44,116 nt of DNA from Paenibacillus cremeus (GCF_007786445.1 NZ_VNJI01000061.1:1-44116); one strand, 5' to 3'; counted from the first letter of the stretch, positions 1 through 7,509 are shown. Notes: generated from the sequence alone by a model not told the origin. Translations and numbers: made by a program.

Positions 1-100
1 TTCCGAGAAAACGTGGCTCACCACGTCCTGTATCTGCAACAGCAACAGAAATTGAATCTTTTGATACGTCTAAACCAACAAATTTTGTGTAATCCTTCAT
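1..100 (-). CDS. IS110-family transposase, N-terminal part (runs off window)
   Basis: Read on the minus strand from the ATG at 100, the first 33 residues begin MKDYTKFVGLDVSKDSISVA, the usual start of IS110-family (DEDD, RuvC-like) recombinases. The Asp in GLDVSK would be the first acidic catalytic residue. A good ribosome binding site (AAAGGAG) lies just upstream of the ATG. The rest of the gene is outside the window, so integrity cannot be judged. Known for the family: the enzyme is guided by a bridge RNA made from the element's non-coding end. IS110 membership is secure; the subgroup is not. Confidence 0.85.
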   Translation of the reverse strand, partial: MKDYTKFVGLDVSKDSISVAVADTGRGEPRFLG

Positions 101-130
101 AATAGCGGCTCCTTTCGAATGTAACTCTGC

Positions 131-170
131 ATTTGGTTTTAGTAGAATCCACTACACATTGTTACCAAAT
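131..170 (-). ncRNA. Candidate bridge-RNA stem-loop in the IS110 5' leader
   Basis: Just upstream of the transposase start an outer stem ATTTGG/CCAAAT (131-136 with 165-170) encloses an asymmetric internal loop (5 nt and 9 nt), an inner stem GTAG/CTAC (142-145 with 152-155) and a 6-nt apical loop. In IS110-group elements the bridge RNA comes from this end, and its target and donor guides sit in internal loops of such stem-loops. The fold is seen by eye; the RNA role is inferred. Confidence 0.35.
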
Positions 171-187
171 GTAACCTACGCTAAGCG

Positions 188-222
188 AATGGGGCCGCCT
201 CGTTCATTATGACTAACGCGCA
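188..222. repeat. Copy of a dispersed intergenic repeat (partial)
   Basis: This segment holds the complement of the ATGAACGAGGCGG core followed by ATGACTAACG. The same two blocks occur at 42130-42194, and the first block recurs at 43996-44016. It may mark the outer edge of the IS110 copy or an older repeat. Confidence 0.4.
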
Positions 223-279
223 GTTACCAAGAAAGACAGGGAACCTCAAGATGCGACGACTAATATGGTGGAATTTTAC

Positions 280-343
280 ATAAAATTAGTTGCAATAGCA
301 TCCTATATGGCATATTATAAAATTAGTTGCAATAACATCCTAT
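280..343 (+). repeat. Twin 27-bp direct repeats in the MarR promoter region
   Basis: Two copies of a 27-bp sequence (280-306 and 317-343) differ at a single base and start 37 bp apart. Each contains TTAGTTGCAATA. They lie immediately upstream of the ribosome binding site of the MarR gene, so an operator for that regulator is the simplest reading, though MarR sites are usually palindromes rather than direct repeats. Confidence 0.6.
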
Positions 344-359
344 TTAAGGAGAGAGTGAA

Positions 360-824
360 TTGAGCGATTGGAAACAACCTGATAAGGGCGTAACGGAATC
401 GCACGGTCAATACATCTCAGCCATCTATCGCCACATGCAGATATTGATCTCAGCCGAGCTGGCGCCGTATCGAATCGGAAGCGGACAGTATATATTTTTG
501 ATGGCGATTGCTATTCAGCAGCCAATTACGCAGAAGGCGTTAAGCGAGAAGCTGCTCATTGACAAGACGACTACGGCCAAGGCGATTACCAAGTTGGAAG
601 CAGAAGGATACGTACGGCGGGAAGCCGATCCCACCGATAACCGTTATCAGCTGCTCTATTTGACAGAATCGGGACGTGAGGTGGTTCCTAAGGTACAGGA
701 AGCGCTGAGCCGCGTTAAGAACAAAACCCGGAAGGGCATTACCGATGAGGAATATGACTTGTTGGTAGACCTGCTTAGAACCGTGCTTCGCAATCTGAGC
801 GAGCAAGAGGAGATGAAGAGATGA
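360..824 (+). CDS. MarR-family transcriptional regulator
   Basis: A 154-residue protein with the winged-helix layout of MarR regulators: an N-terminal dimerisation helix, a recognition region around residues 55-80 (LLIDKTTTAKAITKLEAEGY), and the wing motif RREADPTDNRYQLLYLTESG at about 86-105. The TTG start is chosen because AAGGAGAG lies 7-10 bases upstream and the alternative GTG runs straight into a stop. Such proteins repress nearby genes and are released by small ligands. The natural partner downstream seems lost: only a short coding remnant separates it from the VOC gene. Direct repeats upstream suggest autoregulation. Confidence 0.9.
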   Translation: MSDWKQPDKGVTESHGQYISAIYRHMQILISAELAPYRIGSGQYIFLMAIAIQQPITQKALSEKLLIDKTTTAKAITKLEAEGYVRREADPTDNRYQLLYLTESGREVVPKVQEALSRVKNKTRKGITDEEYDLLVDLLRTVLRNLSEQEEMKR

Positions 825-909
825 GCGGGTACAGAGGGGCAGGCTTGACCGAAGAGCTGTTGACTTGGGCTTGCGTTACTATGCAACCTCATCGGTTCGG
901 AGGGCTTGA

Positions 910-1002
910 ATTTTAGTTTATTTAAATACCGAGCCAGATGTCGTTCATGCCATTGAAATCGCGCGTTCCAAATATGATCAAATAAAATTTAGGAGGATGT
1001 AA
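910..1002 (+). pseudogene. Possible 3' remnant of an unidentified gene
   Basis: An open stretch between MarR and the VOC gene encodes a protein-like tail ending in EIARSKYDQIKFRRM, with no start codon or ribosome binding site of its own. It may be the end of a gene once co-transcribed with marR. The family was not recognised. Chance coding cannot be excluded. Confidence 0.25.
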
Positions 1003-1374
1003 ATGATGATAGCAAATCCGTTTATCGTAGTGGACAATTGCAAAGACGAAATCAAGTATTATCAAGGCGTGTTTGGTGGCGAGATTGCCATTCTTCGCAA
1101 GCAAGGGGAAGAGGTGCTTAACGCGGACCTGCATGTCGAGGGGGGAACCCTTAAGTTTGCTGATACTCAAGTAGCAAAGCCGGTAATGAAAGGCGATTAC
1201 GTGAGGGTTTTCTTGAGAATCGAGACGGAGGAGGCGTTCCAAAGGATCTACGGAGAGTTTGCGACCGGAGGAATTATTAATTCGGAAGCGTACGAAGCTC
1301 CGTTTAACGGGCTGCTGGCCATCGTTACCGACCGAAACGGCGTGTGTTGGGTGCTGTCCTACTATCGAACTTAA
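1003..1374 (+). CDS. VOC (glyoxalase/PhnB-like) family protein
   Basis: A 123-residue single-domain protein of the vicinal oxygen chelate fold. It opens with the typical NPFIVVDNCKDEIKYYQGVFGG pattern of PhnB/3-demethylubiquinone-methyltransferase-like members (long stretch at residues 4-25) and ends with the usual DRNGVCWVLSY C-terminal strand. AGGAGG at 991-996 is 6 bases from the ATG at 1003; a second ATG at 1006 is equally possible. Members are dimers with varied roles such as resistance proteins and isomerases, so substrate cannot be assigned. It stands alone after the MarR gene. Confidence 0.85.
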   Translation: MMIANPFIVVDNCKDEIKYYQGVFGGEIAILRKQGEEVLNADLHVEGGTLKFADTQVAKPVMKGDYVRVFLRIETEEAFQRIYGEFATGGIINSEAYEAPFNGLLAIVTDRNGVCWVLSYYRT

Positions 1375-1714
1375 TGCTGAGAAGTCGAGATGCGGAGTCT
1401 TCCTATTGGGGCGACTCTTTAGGAACTGGAACACGTATTGTTTCCACAGTTTCCACAGATCTCATTGCGCTAAGGTACGACACTTTCGCGATAGAACCGA
1501 CCCATGAGGGTTTGCTGAACATTCGAAAATCCAGTAACGCTGTTGAAAAGAACTCATTAACATTTGGAGTCGAAAGTATAACTTTACCCAGCCGAATCAA
1601 GACATATTTGCTGATTTCAAGCTGAGAAAGGTGACCAGAACCTTTGAAAAAGTGGCGCATCTGTTCTAATATTAAACGGAGCAGCCTTGTATATTAAAAA
1701 AAGGAGTGCAATCC
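1375..1714. other. Gap without a recognised gene
   Basis: No convincing coding sequence. A tandem 9-mer (TTTCCACAG twice, about 1440-1458) and a weak GAGTC/GACTC hairpin near 1396-1420 are the only features seen. The last 15 bases carry the ribosome binding site of the next gene (AAGGAG, 1701-1706). Confidence 0.5.
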
Positions 1715-2575
1715 ATGGAAAAACGTAAATACGGCAATACCGGTTTGGAGTTCCCTATATTAAGCTTTGGGGCACAACGCATTGTGGATGGCCATGATTG
1801 CAGTGAAGAAGAAGCAATCCACATCGTCAATCGTGCCATTGATGAGGGAATCACTTATTTTGATACGGCTCCAACCTACTCGGACGGACAATCCGAGGAG
1901 CGTTTGGGAAAGGCATTTGGTTCACGCAGAGACCAGGTATTTCTCGTTACCAAAACCACTAAACGCAGCAGAGACGAAGCGCTTCGAAGTTTGGAAGCAA
2001 GCCTAAAGCGGTTACAAACAGACTATATCGATGAATTCCGGCTGCACAGCGTGAAGAATTGGGAGGAAGTCGATCAAATTTTCGCCAATGACGGTGCTTT
2101 ACAGGCATGCATTGAAGCCAAGGAGCAGGGATTGATTATTAGCGGACACCGGAATCCCAAAATTCAACTGGAGGCCATTAACCGCTTTCCTTTTGATAGC
2201 GCCTTGGTTCCGTTATCCGCTTTGGATCCGTTTATCTACAGCTTTGAGCATGAATTCTTGCCGACAGCGGTGGATAAAGGTGTTGCTGTAGTCGGGATGA
2301 AGGTTATGGGCATGGGGGCATTGGAACCATGGGCCGAAAAGGCACTCCGCTATACTTTCTCGTTGCCTATGTCTACAGCAATCTTAGGAATGTCTACTAT
2401 GGAGCAGCTGGAAAAGAACCTCCAGGTTGCCCGTGACTTCCAGCCGATGACAGACGTGGAGAAACTGGAGTTCTTCAAAGAAATCATGCATCTCACAACC
2501 TTCGAGACAATGTTTTGGAAATCTAATGACCTTGGGAATCCGCAATCATGGGCACCACGCCAGGTAAGAGTATAA
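1715..2575 (+). CDS. Aldo/keto reductase family protein
   Basis: A 286-residue (beta/alpha)8-barrel NADPH-dependent oxidoreductase. The catalytic tetrad is visible: Asp50 and Tyr55 in YFDTAPTYSDG, Lys80 in FLVTKTTK and His111 in FRLHSVKN. The ATG at 1715 is preferred over an upstream in-frame GTG at 1706 because AAGGAG (1701-1706) overlaps that GTG and is 8 bases from the ATG. Length is normal for the short AKR members found in bacilli. Family enzymes reduce aldehydes or ketones to alcohols; the substrate is unknown. It appears monocistronic, with a hairpin (GGCGGTA/TACCGTC) shortly after the stop. Confidence 0.9.
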   Translation: MEKRKYGNTGLEFPILSFGAQRIVDGHDCSEEEAIHIVNRAIDEGITYFDTAPTYSDGQSEERLGKAFGSRRDQVFLVTKTTKRSRDEALRSLEASLKRLQTDYIDEFRLHSVKNWEEVDQIFANDGALQACIEAKEQGLIISGHRNPKIQLEAINRFPFDSALVPLSALDPFIYSFEHEFLPTAVDKGVAVVGMKVMGMGALEPWAEKALRYTFSLPMSTAILGMSTMEQLEKNLQVARDFQPMTDVEKLEFFKEIMHLTTFETMFWKSNDLGNPQSWAPRQVRV

Positions 2576-2666
2576 CTCAACAAAAACCGGCGGTAATGTG
2601 AAATACCGTCTCGGACCAGCACCTAGGGGCGGCTTTTTCGGTCAGTTCAGTTGGACTAGAACAAAT

Positions 2667-2689
2667 GCCGGATCCGATCAGGATCCGGC
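2667..2689 (-). terminator. Hairpin terminator candidate
   Basis: A perfect 9-bp stem GCCGGATCC/GGATCCGGC closes a 5-nt loop. It sits just past the end of the small minus-strand gene at 2728-2889 and is followed on that strand by a moderately T-rich tract. It could also serve the aldo/keto reductase gene. Confidence 0.5.
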
Positions 2690-2727
2690 TATTTCGTTTT
2701 GTAGAAAAGTTCGTGTGGGCGGCCGGA

Positions 2728-2889
2728 TTATTTCGGCTCTTGACCCAAAATGCCGAACAGGTTCGAAATTAATTCCGAACTCTTCTCACTATTCGAGCTT
2801 AGCGATTCATCAATCAACTGATGAATTGACTGCAATTCAATTTTAATTTCCGTCAACAAAGTCAGCAACTGCTCTTCAAACTCACTCAT
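2728..2889 (-). CDS. Small hypothetical protein, 53 aa
   Basis: Reads MSEFEEQLLTLLTEIKIELQ and continues helical and Glu/Leu/Ile-rich to a C-terminus ending GILGQEPK. GGGAGG lies 8-9 bases before the ATG, which makes it a credible gene despite its size. The heptad-like hydrophobic spacing over the first 35 residues suggests a short coiled coil. No family recognised. It is alone on the minus strand and ends before a perfect hairpin. Confidence 0.6.
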   Translation of the reverse strand: MSEFEEQLLTLLTEIKIELQSIHQLIDESLSSNSEKSSELISNLFGILGQEPK

Positions 2890-3093
2890 ACCTCAACCTC
2901 CCAAAAGGACTTTCTATACAGTATGAAAGGAGCCCACATTCGTGATAACGGTTGTTAAGCTCCCATGAAAAAAATCCGTAGTATCAGAAAATGGCTGCAC
3001 TAAAGAGGATGCAGTTCATACTTTCGTTTTGCAGAAAGGGAGATGCTCTAGATCACGATCGTGAAGGGTGAGGGGTATTTGTGCCTAGGCAAA

Positions 3094-3129
3094 GAAAAAG
3101 CCCCCCGTCCACCTTGTCAATGGAGGGGG
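3094..3129 (-). terminator. GC-rich hairpin followed by T-run (minus strand)
   Basis: CCCCCCGTCCA pairs with TGGAGGGGG (one bulged base) around a 9-nt loop, and on the minus strand the stem is followed by CTTTTTC. That is a good rho-independent terminator, but no clear minus-strand gene is seen directly upstream of it (3130-4060). Confidence 0.6.
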
Positions 3130-3420
3130 TTGCGACGACCAGACACTGTCGTAGCGTCTCGTCGAAATTCCAGTTTAATGCCTCGAAGCTTCTGACCTTG
3201 TTGGGACAATACAATAGTATGATGTGTAAACACATGATTGCTGAAGTCTGGGATCATTGTTTGTTGCTCGAGCAGAAGAGCTCCTTAAGACAGCTCTCCT
3301 GTTTCGGTCTATAGGCCACGTCGATGAAGGATTCCTGCCTTCATTCAAACTAACGTTTATAAACTAGAAACAGGGACATAATAATCTTGTTAACTGTCAG
3401 GAAAGTGAGGTGCATGGTTC
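3130..3420. other. Gap without a recognised gene
   Basis: Open frames here have no ribosome binding sites and no recognisable products. An imperfect hairpin (AGAGCT/AGCTCT, about 3272-3300) is present. The final bases hold the ribosome binding site GTGAGGTG for the small gene at 3421. Confidence 0.4.
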
Positions 3421-3600
3421 ATGTCCAATAAAAAGAATTACTATTCATTCGAAGATCCATCCGGCACTGCAATTGAATATCGGGCCACCAGTATACAGCA
3501 GGCTATGGTTATCAAGAAGAAGTTGGCCTTAGACATGGGTATTTCCAAAGAGGCTTTTGAGTTGAAGAGCATCAGCAAAAATCGAAGCCTGGACATTTGA
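3421..3600 (+). CDS. Small hypothetical protein, 59 aa
   Basis: Begins MSNKKNYYSFEDPSGTAIEY and is basic and soluble, with a central helix rich in Lys (QQAMVIKKKLALDMG). GTGAGGTG sits about 8 bases before the ATG, and an upstream ATG is excluded because it hits a stop after four codons. A strong terminator follows at 3701-3726. The family is not recognised, but composition and translation signals support a real gene. Confidence 0.6.
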   Translation: MSNKKNYYSFEDPSGTAIEYRATSIQQAMVIKKKLALDMGISKEAFELKSISKNRSLDI

Positions 3601-3700
3601 TAAATTGTGATAATTGCTTAATCTCCAACGCATAAAAAGAACTGATTACTGGGCTGTCTTTAAAAACTGAAAAGCAGACTTTGACGAAATTGGCATATCA

Positions 3701-3726
3701 ACGATTCCAAGAGGAATCGTTTTTTT
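3701..3726 (+). terminator. Rho-independent terminator
   Basis: A perfect 8-bp stem ACGATTCC/GGAATCGT with an AAGA tetraloop is followed directly by six or more T residues. It most likely ends the transcript of the 59-aa gene. Confidence 0.85.
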
Positions 3727-4062
3727 GTTTGAGTGAGTGAGAACGGTAACTCTTCTTTAAAATACGCTGGGCATCCCACCGAAGCTCACATAGCGAATAA
3801 TTACGCCGTTTCTCTATCACAATTCATATCCCGTAATAAATATGAAGAAGGATGGCAAAACGGTTCTCAAGCTTCAGTTAAGACATGCACTTTCTTCTGC
3901 ACTTGGAGCGGGAATTTCGGTTGAATCGGCACTGCAGGAGGTATGAAAAATTCAACATACGATAAAAGACTGCCAACCTAGGGGAAAGGGATGGCAGCCT
4001 TTGGCCTTGGAGTCATCGACGGTTGTAATTAGAAATCTAGTCAAAAATTTTTATTCACTTCA
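3727..4062. other. Gap with possible decayed coding sequence
   Basis: Two overlapping frames look partly protein-like. One reads INMKKDGKTVLKLQLRHALS and continues to LQEV before a stop (about 3838-3942), with no ribosome binding site. A CTGCCA/TGGCAG hairpin lies near 3969-3996. Nothing here could be identified. Confidence 0.3.
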
Positions 4063-5742
4063 TTAAACTTGAATAATAATAGGCAAGATCATAGGTCTTC
4101 TTTTGATCTGTGCGTATAAATATTTACCAACAGCGTCTTTAATAGATTGCTTATATACACTCCATTGGTTGGTTTTCGCCTCTTTTATTTGTGTGATAGA
4201 ACTTAATGCAATTTGCTGCAATTCCTTCAATAATCCCTCTGATTCCTTGACATATACGAATCCGCGAGAAATGACATCGATACTTGAAACCGTTTTGCCA
4301 TCCGTATTACTAAGGGTTAGTACAAAAATCAATATTCCGTCTTCAGCTAAAACCTTCCGATCTCGTAATACGATATGGCCAACATCCCCAATACCCAGTC
4401 CGTCAACTAACGTATTTCCATTCGGGATATGACGCTCTTTACGAGCTTCCGAATTACTAAAGTCTACAACCTCACCGTTGTTGATTATAAAAATGTTATC
4501 TGGATCAACACCAACTGATTCAGCTAATATTCGGTGCTGATAGAGCATTCGGTATTCCCCGTGAATAGGGATAAAGTATCTTGGTTTCATTAATGTCAGC
4601 ATGAGCTTTAATTCATCTTGACTTGCATGCCCGGAAACGTGCATCCCCGTCACGGCTCCCGATCCGTAAATGACTTTCACACCTCTCGCAAACAAGTTGT
4701 CTACAATACGAGCTACGTTACGTTCGTTACCAGGAATAGGTGTGGCAGCTAAAATGACGGTATCACCAGGGGAGACCTCGACTTGTCGGTGTGTACCGCT
4801 TGCTAAACGGGATAAGGCAGCCACGGGTTCCCCTTGACTACCCGTACATAGGATTACTAACTCGTTTGGAGCATAACGATTCACATCTTGAGCCTCAATC
4901 AACATGTCAGGAGGCATTCGCAAATAGCCAAGTTTTAAGGCGATATTTACGACATTGACCATGCTTCTTCCTAAAAGGGCAATTTTGCGGTTCGTTTTTT
5001 CAGTTGCAACAATGACTTGCTGTAGCCTGTTGACATTAGAAGCAAAGGTGGATAAAAATATTTTTCCTGTGGCCTTTGTAAATGATTCCTCTATATGATC
5101 GCCAACTAAGCGTTCAGACGGTGTGAATCCTGGCCGTTCAGCATTTGTACTTTCGGAGAGTAGTGCAAGCACACCCTTTTCCCCAATAGAGGCCATCTTA
5201 TGTATATCTGCATATTGCTCGTTTACCGGTGTTAAATCAAATTTAAAATCGCCGGTATGCACGATCGTACCTTGCGGGGTATCAAAGACAATGCCCAGGC
5301 AATCAGGTATGCTGTGGTTCGTTCGAAAGAAGCTTATTTGAATGGCCCCAAAGGTTAGGCTCGAATTTGAATCAATCACATGCGTGGTTGTCGTGTTAAG
5401 AATCCCATGTTCTTTAAGCTTCACCTCAATAAGGCCAAGGGTGAGCAGTGTAGCATAAATTGGCATGTTCAACTGTTTGATGATATAGGGTATACCCCCG
5501 ATATGATCCTCATGTCCATGGGTAATCACCAAGCCTCTTACTTTATCTTTATTTTCAAGTAAGTAGGAGATGTCAGGAATAATCAGATCTATTCCTAAAA
5601 GGCTTTCATCCGGAAATTTAGAACCGCAGTCGATAACGACAATATCATCGTTATACTGAATAACATACATATTCTTACCAATCTCATTTACACCGCCAAG
5701 AGCAACTATTGAAAGCTTATCCTGGTTTTGGATTTGCTCCAA
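4063..5742 (-). CDS. Ribonuclease J family protein
   Basis: A 559-residue metallo-beta-lactamase/beta-CASP nuclease, the usual length of RNase J. The zinc motif HGHEDHIGG is at residues 75-83, with further motif residues in HTGDFKFD, in the beta-CASP part (LLGRSMVN, CTGSQGEP), and in the late HVSGHAS and PIHGEYRML segments. Family enzymes combine 5'-3' exonuclease and endonuclease activity in RNA maturation and decay, acting as dimers or tetramers with RNase Y partners. The start is TTG with GGAGG 8 bases upstream. No partner genes flank it, so it looks like a stand-alone copy rather than the housekeeping locus, which I infer from context only. All metal ligands appear intact. Confidence 0.93.
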   Translation of the reverse strand: MEQIQNQDKLSIVALGGVNEIGKNMYVIQYNDDIVVIDCGSKFPDESLLGIDLIIPDISYLLENKDKVRGLVITHGHEDHIGGIPYIIKQLNMPIYATLLTLGLIEVKLKEHGILNTTTTHVIDSNSSLTFGAIQISFFRTNHSIPDCLGIVFDTPQGTIVHTGDFKFDLTPVNEQYADIHKMASIGEKGVLALLSESTNAERPGFTPSERLVGDHIEESFTKATGKIFLSTFASNVNRLQQVIVATEKTNRKIALLGRSMVNVVNIALKLGYLRMPPDMLIEAQDVNRYAPNELVILCTGSQGEPVAALSRLASGTHRQVEVSPGDTVILAATPIPGNERNVARIVDNLFARGVKVIYGSGAVTGMHVSGHASQDELKLMLTLMKPRYFIPIHGEYRMLYQHRILAESVGVDPDNIFIINNGEVVDFSNSEARKERHIPNGNTLVDGLGIGDVGHIVLRDRKVLAEDGILIFVLTLSNTDGKTVSSIDVISRGFVYVKESEGLLKELQQIALSSITQIKEAKTNQWSVYKQSIKDAVGKYLYAQIKRRPMILPIIIQV

Positions 5743-5863
5743 CTACAAAACCTCCAAACTAATGGAATTCAATGGATTTCGTACAGCTGCACAACGGAAC
5801 CAAAGCTCTCAGTTTTCTTTATATTCTCCATACAGCAGCAGTTTTAATAATCGGAAAAAGTAC

Positions 5864-5893
5864 TTGCCTTGCCTCCGGCGTTTGTGCTATATT
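5864..5893 (+). promoter_or_regulatory. Promoter P1 of the tRNA operon
   Basis: TTGCCT at 5864-5869 and TATATT at 5888-5893 are separated by 18 bp. With the second promoter about 100 bp downstream this resembles the tandem promoters of stable-RNA operons. Confidence 0.6.
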
Positions 5894-5964
5894 CTTTTTC
5901 GCTGTCCAAGAACGGTGGCAGTAAGCCATAAGAAAAGTGATTGGATTTTAACTAAAAAAACCAC

Positions 5965-5994
5965 TTGCACTCGAGCAAATAAGTATGATAAATT
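5965..5994 (+). promoter_or_regulatory. Promoter P2 of the tRNA operon
   Basis: TTGCAC at 5965-5970 and TAAATT at 5989-5994 have an 18-bp spacer. It lies about 340 bp upstream of the first tRNA, leaving a long leader. Confidence 0.55.
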
Positions 5995-6150
5995 GTCACT
6001 CCGGCCACTGAAGAGCGGCATGTAGTTTTGAAAGGTGCACTGCCTTTCGATCTTGGTAAGAATGCCAAAAGCTGATGCTTGCATCGGCCGCAGCGCTCGT
6101 GCTACGATATCACTCCAGCCAGTAAAACGGCAGTGAATAATTGATTTGTT

Positions 6151-6240
6151 CCTTGAAAACTGGATAACGAAACAAGCAACAAAGCTGCATCTCGGCGCTG
6201 TCCAAATCCAGCTGCTTCGTTTCGAATCCAGTTTTCAGGG
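6151..6240 (+). repeat. Long inverted repeat in the tRNA-operon leader (rRNA-like)
   Basis: Arm 6151-6177, containing TTGAAAACTGGATAACGAAAC, is matched imperfectly by the complement of 6212-6240. The TTGAAAACTGGATAACGAAA text is typical of rRNA-operon spacers in bacilli. The transcript would form a long stalk, as used for RNase III processing or antitermination. Function is inferred. Confidence 0.55.
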
Positions 6241-6331
6241 TGCAAGCCGCCTTGAATAACTACTTGATGTTTCCTGGCAGAAGCATCAACCACCCGTTTG
6301 GTGACGATGGTGCACCAATAAATAAAAGTTT

Positions 6332-6407
6332 GGGGCCATAGCTCAGCTGGGAGAGCGCCTGCCTTGCAAGCAGGAGGTCAGCGGTTCGATCCCGCTTGGC
6401 TCCACCA
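6332..6407 (+). tRNA. tRNA-Ala (TGC)
   Basis: Complete cloverleaf with encoded CCA; the anticodon loop reads TTGCAAG and the acceptor GGGGCCA pairs with TGGCTCC. First gene of the array. Confidence 0.97.
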
Positions 6408-6411
6408 GTAT

Positions 6412-6487
6412 TCCCTGATAGCTCAGTTGGTAGAGCACTCGACTGTTAATCGAGTTGTCACAGGTTCGAGTCCTGTTCGGGGAGCCA
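6412..6487 (+). tRNA. tRNA-Asn (GTT)
   Basis: Complete cloverleaf, acceptor TCCCTGA/TCGGGGA, anticodon GTT in CTGTTAA, encoded CCA. Confidence 0.97.
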
Positions 6488-6492
6488 TTCAT

Positions 6493-6580
6493 GGAGAGGT
6501 GTCCGAGAGGCCGAAGGAGCACGATTGGAAATCGTGTAGGCGTGACAAGCGTCTCGAGGGTTCGAATCCCTCTTTCTCCG
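6493..6580 (+). tRNA. tRNA-Ser (GGA)
   Basis: Class II tRNA with a long variable arm; anticodon GGA in TTGGAAA. CCA is not encoded. Confidence 0.95.
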
Positions 6581-6600
6581 TTTGAAAGTGTAATCATTGT

Positions 6601-6674
6601 GGCGGCGTAGCTCAGCTGGCTAGAGCGTACGGTTCATACCCGTAAGGTCGGGGGTTCGATCCCCTCTGCCGCTA
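6601..6674 (+). tRNA. tRNA-Met (CAT), elongator type
   Basis: Acceptor GGCGGCG/TGCCGCT and anticodon loop TTCATAC. The paired first acceptor base and the absence of the initiator CGCGGGG acceptor indicate an elongator. CCA is not encoded. Confidence 0.93.
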
Positions 6675-6677
6675 TAT

Positions 6678-6765
6678 GGAGAGATACCCAAGTGGCTCAA
6701 GGGGACCCTCTGCTAAGGGGTTAGACTGCGTAAGTGGTGCGAGGGTTCGAATCCCTCTCTCTCCG
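6678..6765 (+). tRNA. tRNA-Ser (GCT)
   Basis: Class II tRNA, anticodon GCT in CTGCTAA, T-arm GAGGGTTCGAATCCCTC. CCA is not encoded. Confidence 0.95.
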
Positions 6766-6770
6766 TTTTT

Positions 6771-6861
6771 GGAAAGGTACCCAAGTGGCCTAAGGGGGCT
6801 GACTCGAAATCAGCTAGGCGGCGCAAGCCGTGCGTGGGTTCGAATCCCACTCTTTCCGCCA
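6771..6861 (+). tRNA. tRNA-Ser (CGA)
   Basis: Class II tRNA, anticodon CGA in CTCGAAA, acceptor GGAAAGG/TCTTTCC, encoded CCA. Third serine tRNA in the array. Confidence 0.95.
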
Positions 6862-6888
6862 GAATTCAGCTCCACCATTAATTTATTT

Positions 6889-6964
<76 letters not shown>

Positions 6965-6968
6965 TCAC

Positions 6969-7054
6969 GGAGGCTTAGCGAAGTGGCCAAACGCAGCAGA
7001 CTGTAAATCTGTTCTCGTACGAGTTCGGTGGTTCGAATCCATCAGCCTCCACCA
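6969..7054 (+). tRNA. tRNA-Tyr (GTA)
   Basis: Class II tRNA with a medium variable arm; anticodon GTA in CTGTAAA, acceptor GGAGGCT/AGCCTCC, encoded CCA. Confidence 0.96.
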
Positions 7055-7079
7055 GTTTTTATAGGGTCAAATTTAGCGC

Positions 7080-7153
7080 GGCGGTCGTGGCGAAGGGGTT
7101 AACGCACCGGATTGTGGCTCCGGCATTCGTGGGTTCAAGTCCCATCGATCGCC
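7080..7153 (+). tRNA. tRNA-His (GTG)
   Basis: Anticodon GTG in TTGTGGC. The extra 5' G at 7080 opposite C at 7153 is the expected His identity pair. CCA is not fully encoded. Confidence 0.93.
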
Positions 7154-7156
7154 CTT

Positions 7157-7228
7157 TATTAATTAGCTCAGTTGGTAGAGCACCTGACTTTTAATCAGGG
7201 TGTCGTAGGTTTCGTCCTACATGGCTCA
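7157..7228 (+). pseudogene. Degenerate tRNA-Lys (TTT)
   Basis: The D arm, anticodon arm (CTTTTAA, anticodon TTT) and 3' acceptor ATGGCTC match a bacillar tRNA-Lys. The 5' acceptor half, which should be GAGCCAT, is replaced by an A/T-rich sequence that cannot pair, and the T loop is only six bases (GTAGG-TTTCGT-CCTAC). It is very unlikely to be functional. Confidence 0.85.
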
Positions 7229-7246
7229 TGTTTAATGATTTCATGC

Positions 7247-7332
7247 GCGGTTGTGGTGGAATGGCAGACACGCTATCTTGAGGGGGTAGTGGGTGTACGC
7301 CCGTGGAGGTTCGAATCCTCTCAACCGCACCA
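7247..7332 (+). tRNA. tRNA-Leu (GAG)
   Basis: Class II tRNA; anticodon loop TTGAGGG between CTATC and GGTAG, acceptor GCGGTTG/CAACCGC, encoded CCA. Confidence 0.95.
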
Positions 7333-7344
7333 ATAGTTGCATAT

Positions 7345-7428
7345 GCGTTCGTGGCGGAATTGGCAGACGCGCTAGATTCAGGTTCTAGTGGGGTAACAGC
7401 CGTGGAGGTTCGAGTCCTCTCGAGCGCA
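7345..7428 (+). tRNA. tRNA-Leu (CAG)
   Basis: Class II tRNA; anticodon loop TTCAGGT, acceptor GCGTTCG/CGAGCGC. CCA is not encoded. Confidence 0.95.
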
Positions 7429-7437
7429 TTGATTTAT

Positions 7438-7509
7438 GCGGAAGTGGCTCAGCGGTAGAGCATCGCCTTGCCAAGGCGAGGGTCGCGGGTTCGATTCCCG
7501 TCTTCCGCT
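7438..7509 (+). tRNA. tRNA-Gly (GCC)
   Basis: Acceptor GCGGAAG/CTTCCGC, anticodon GCC in TTGCCAA. CCA is not encoded. Confidence 0.95.
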
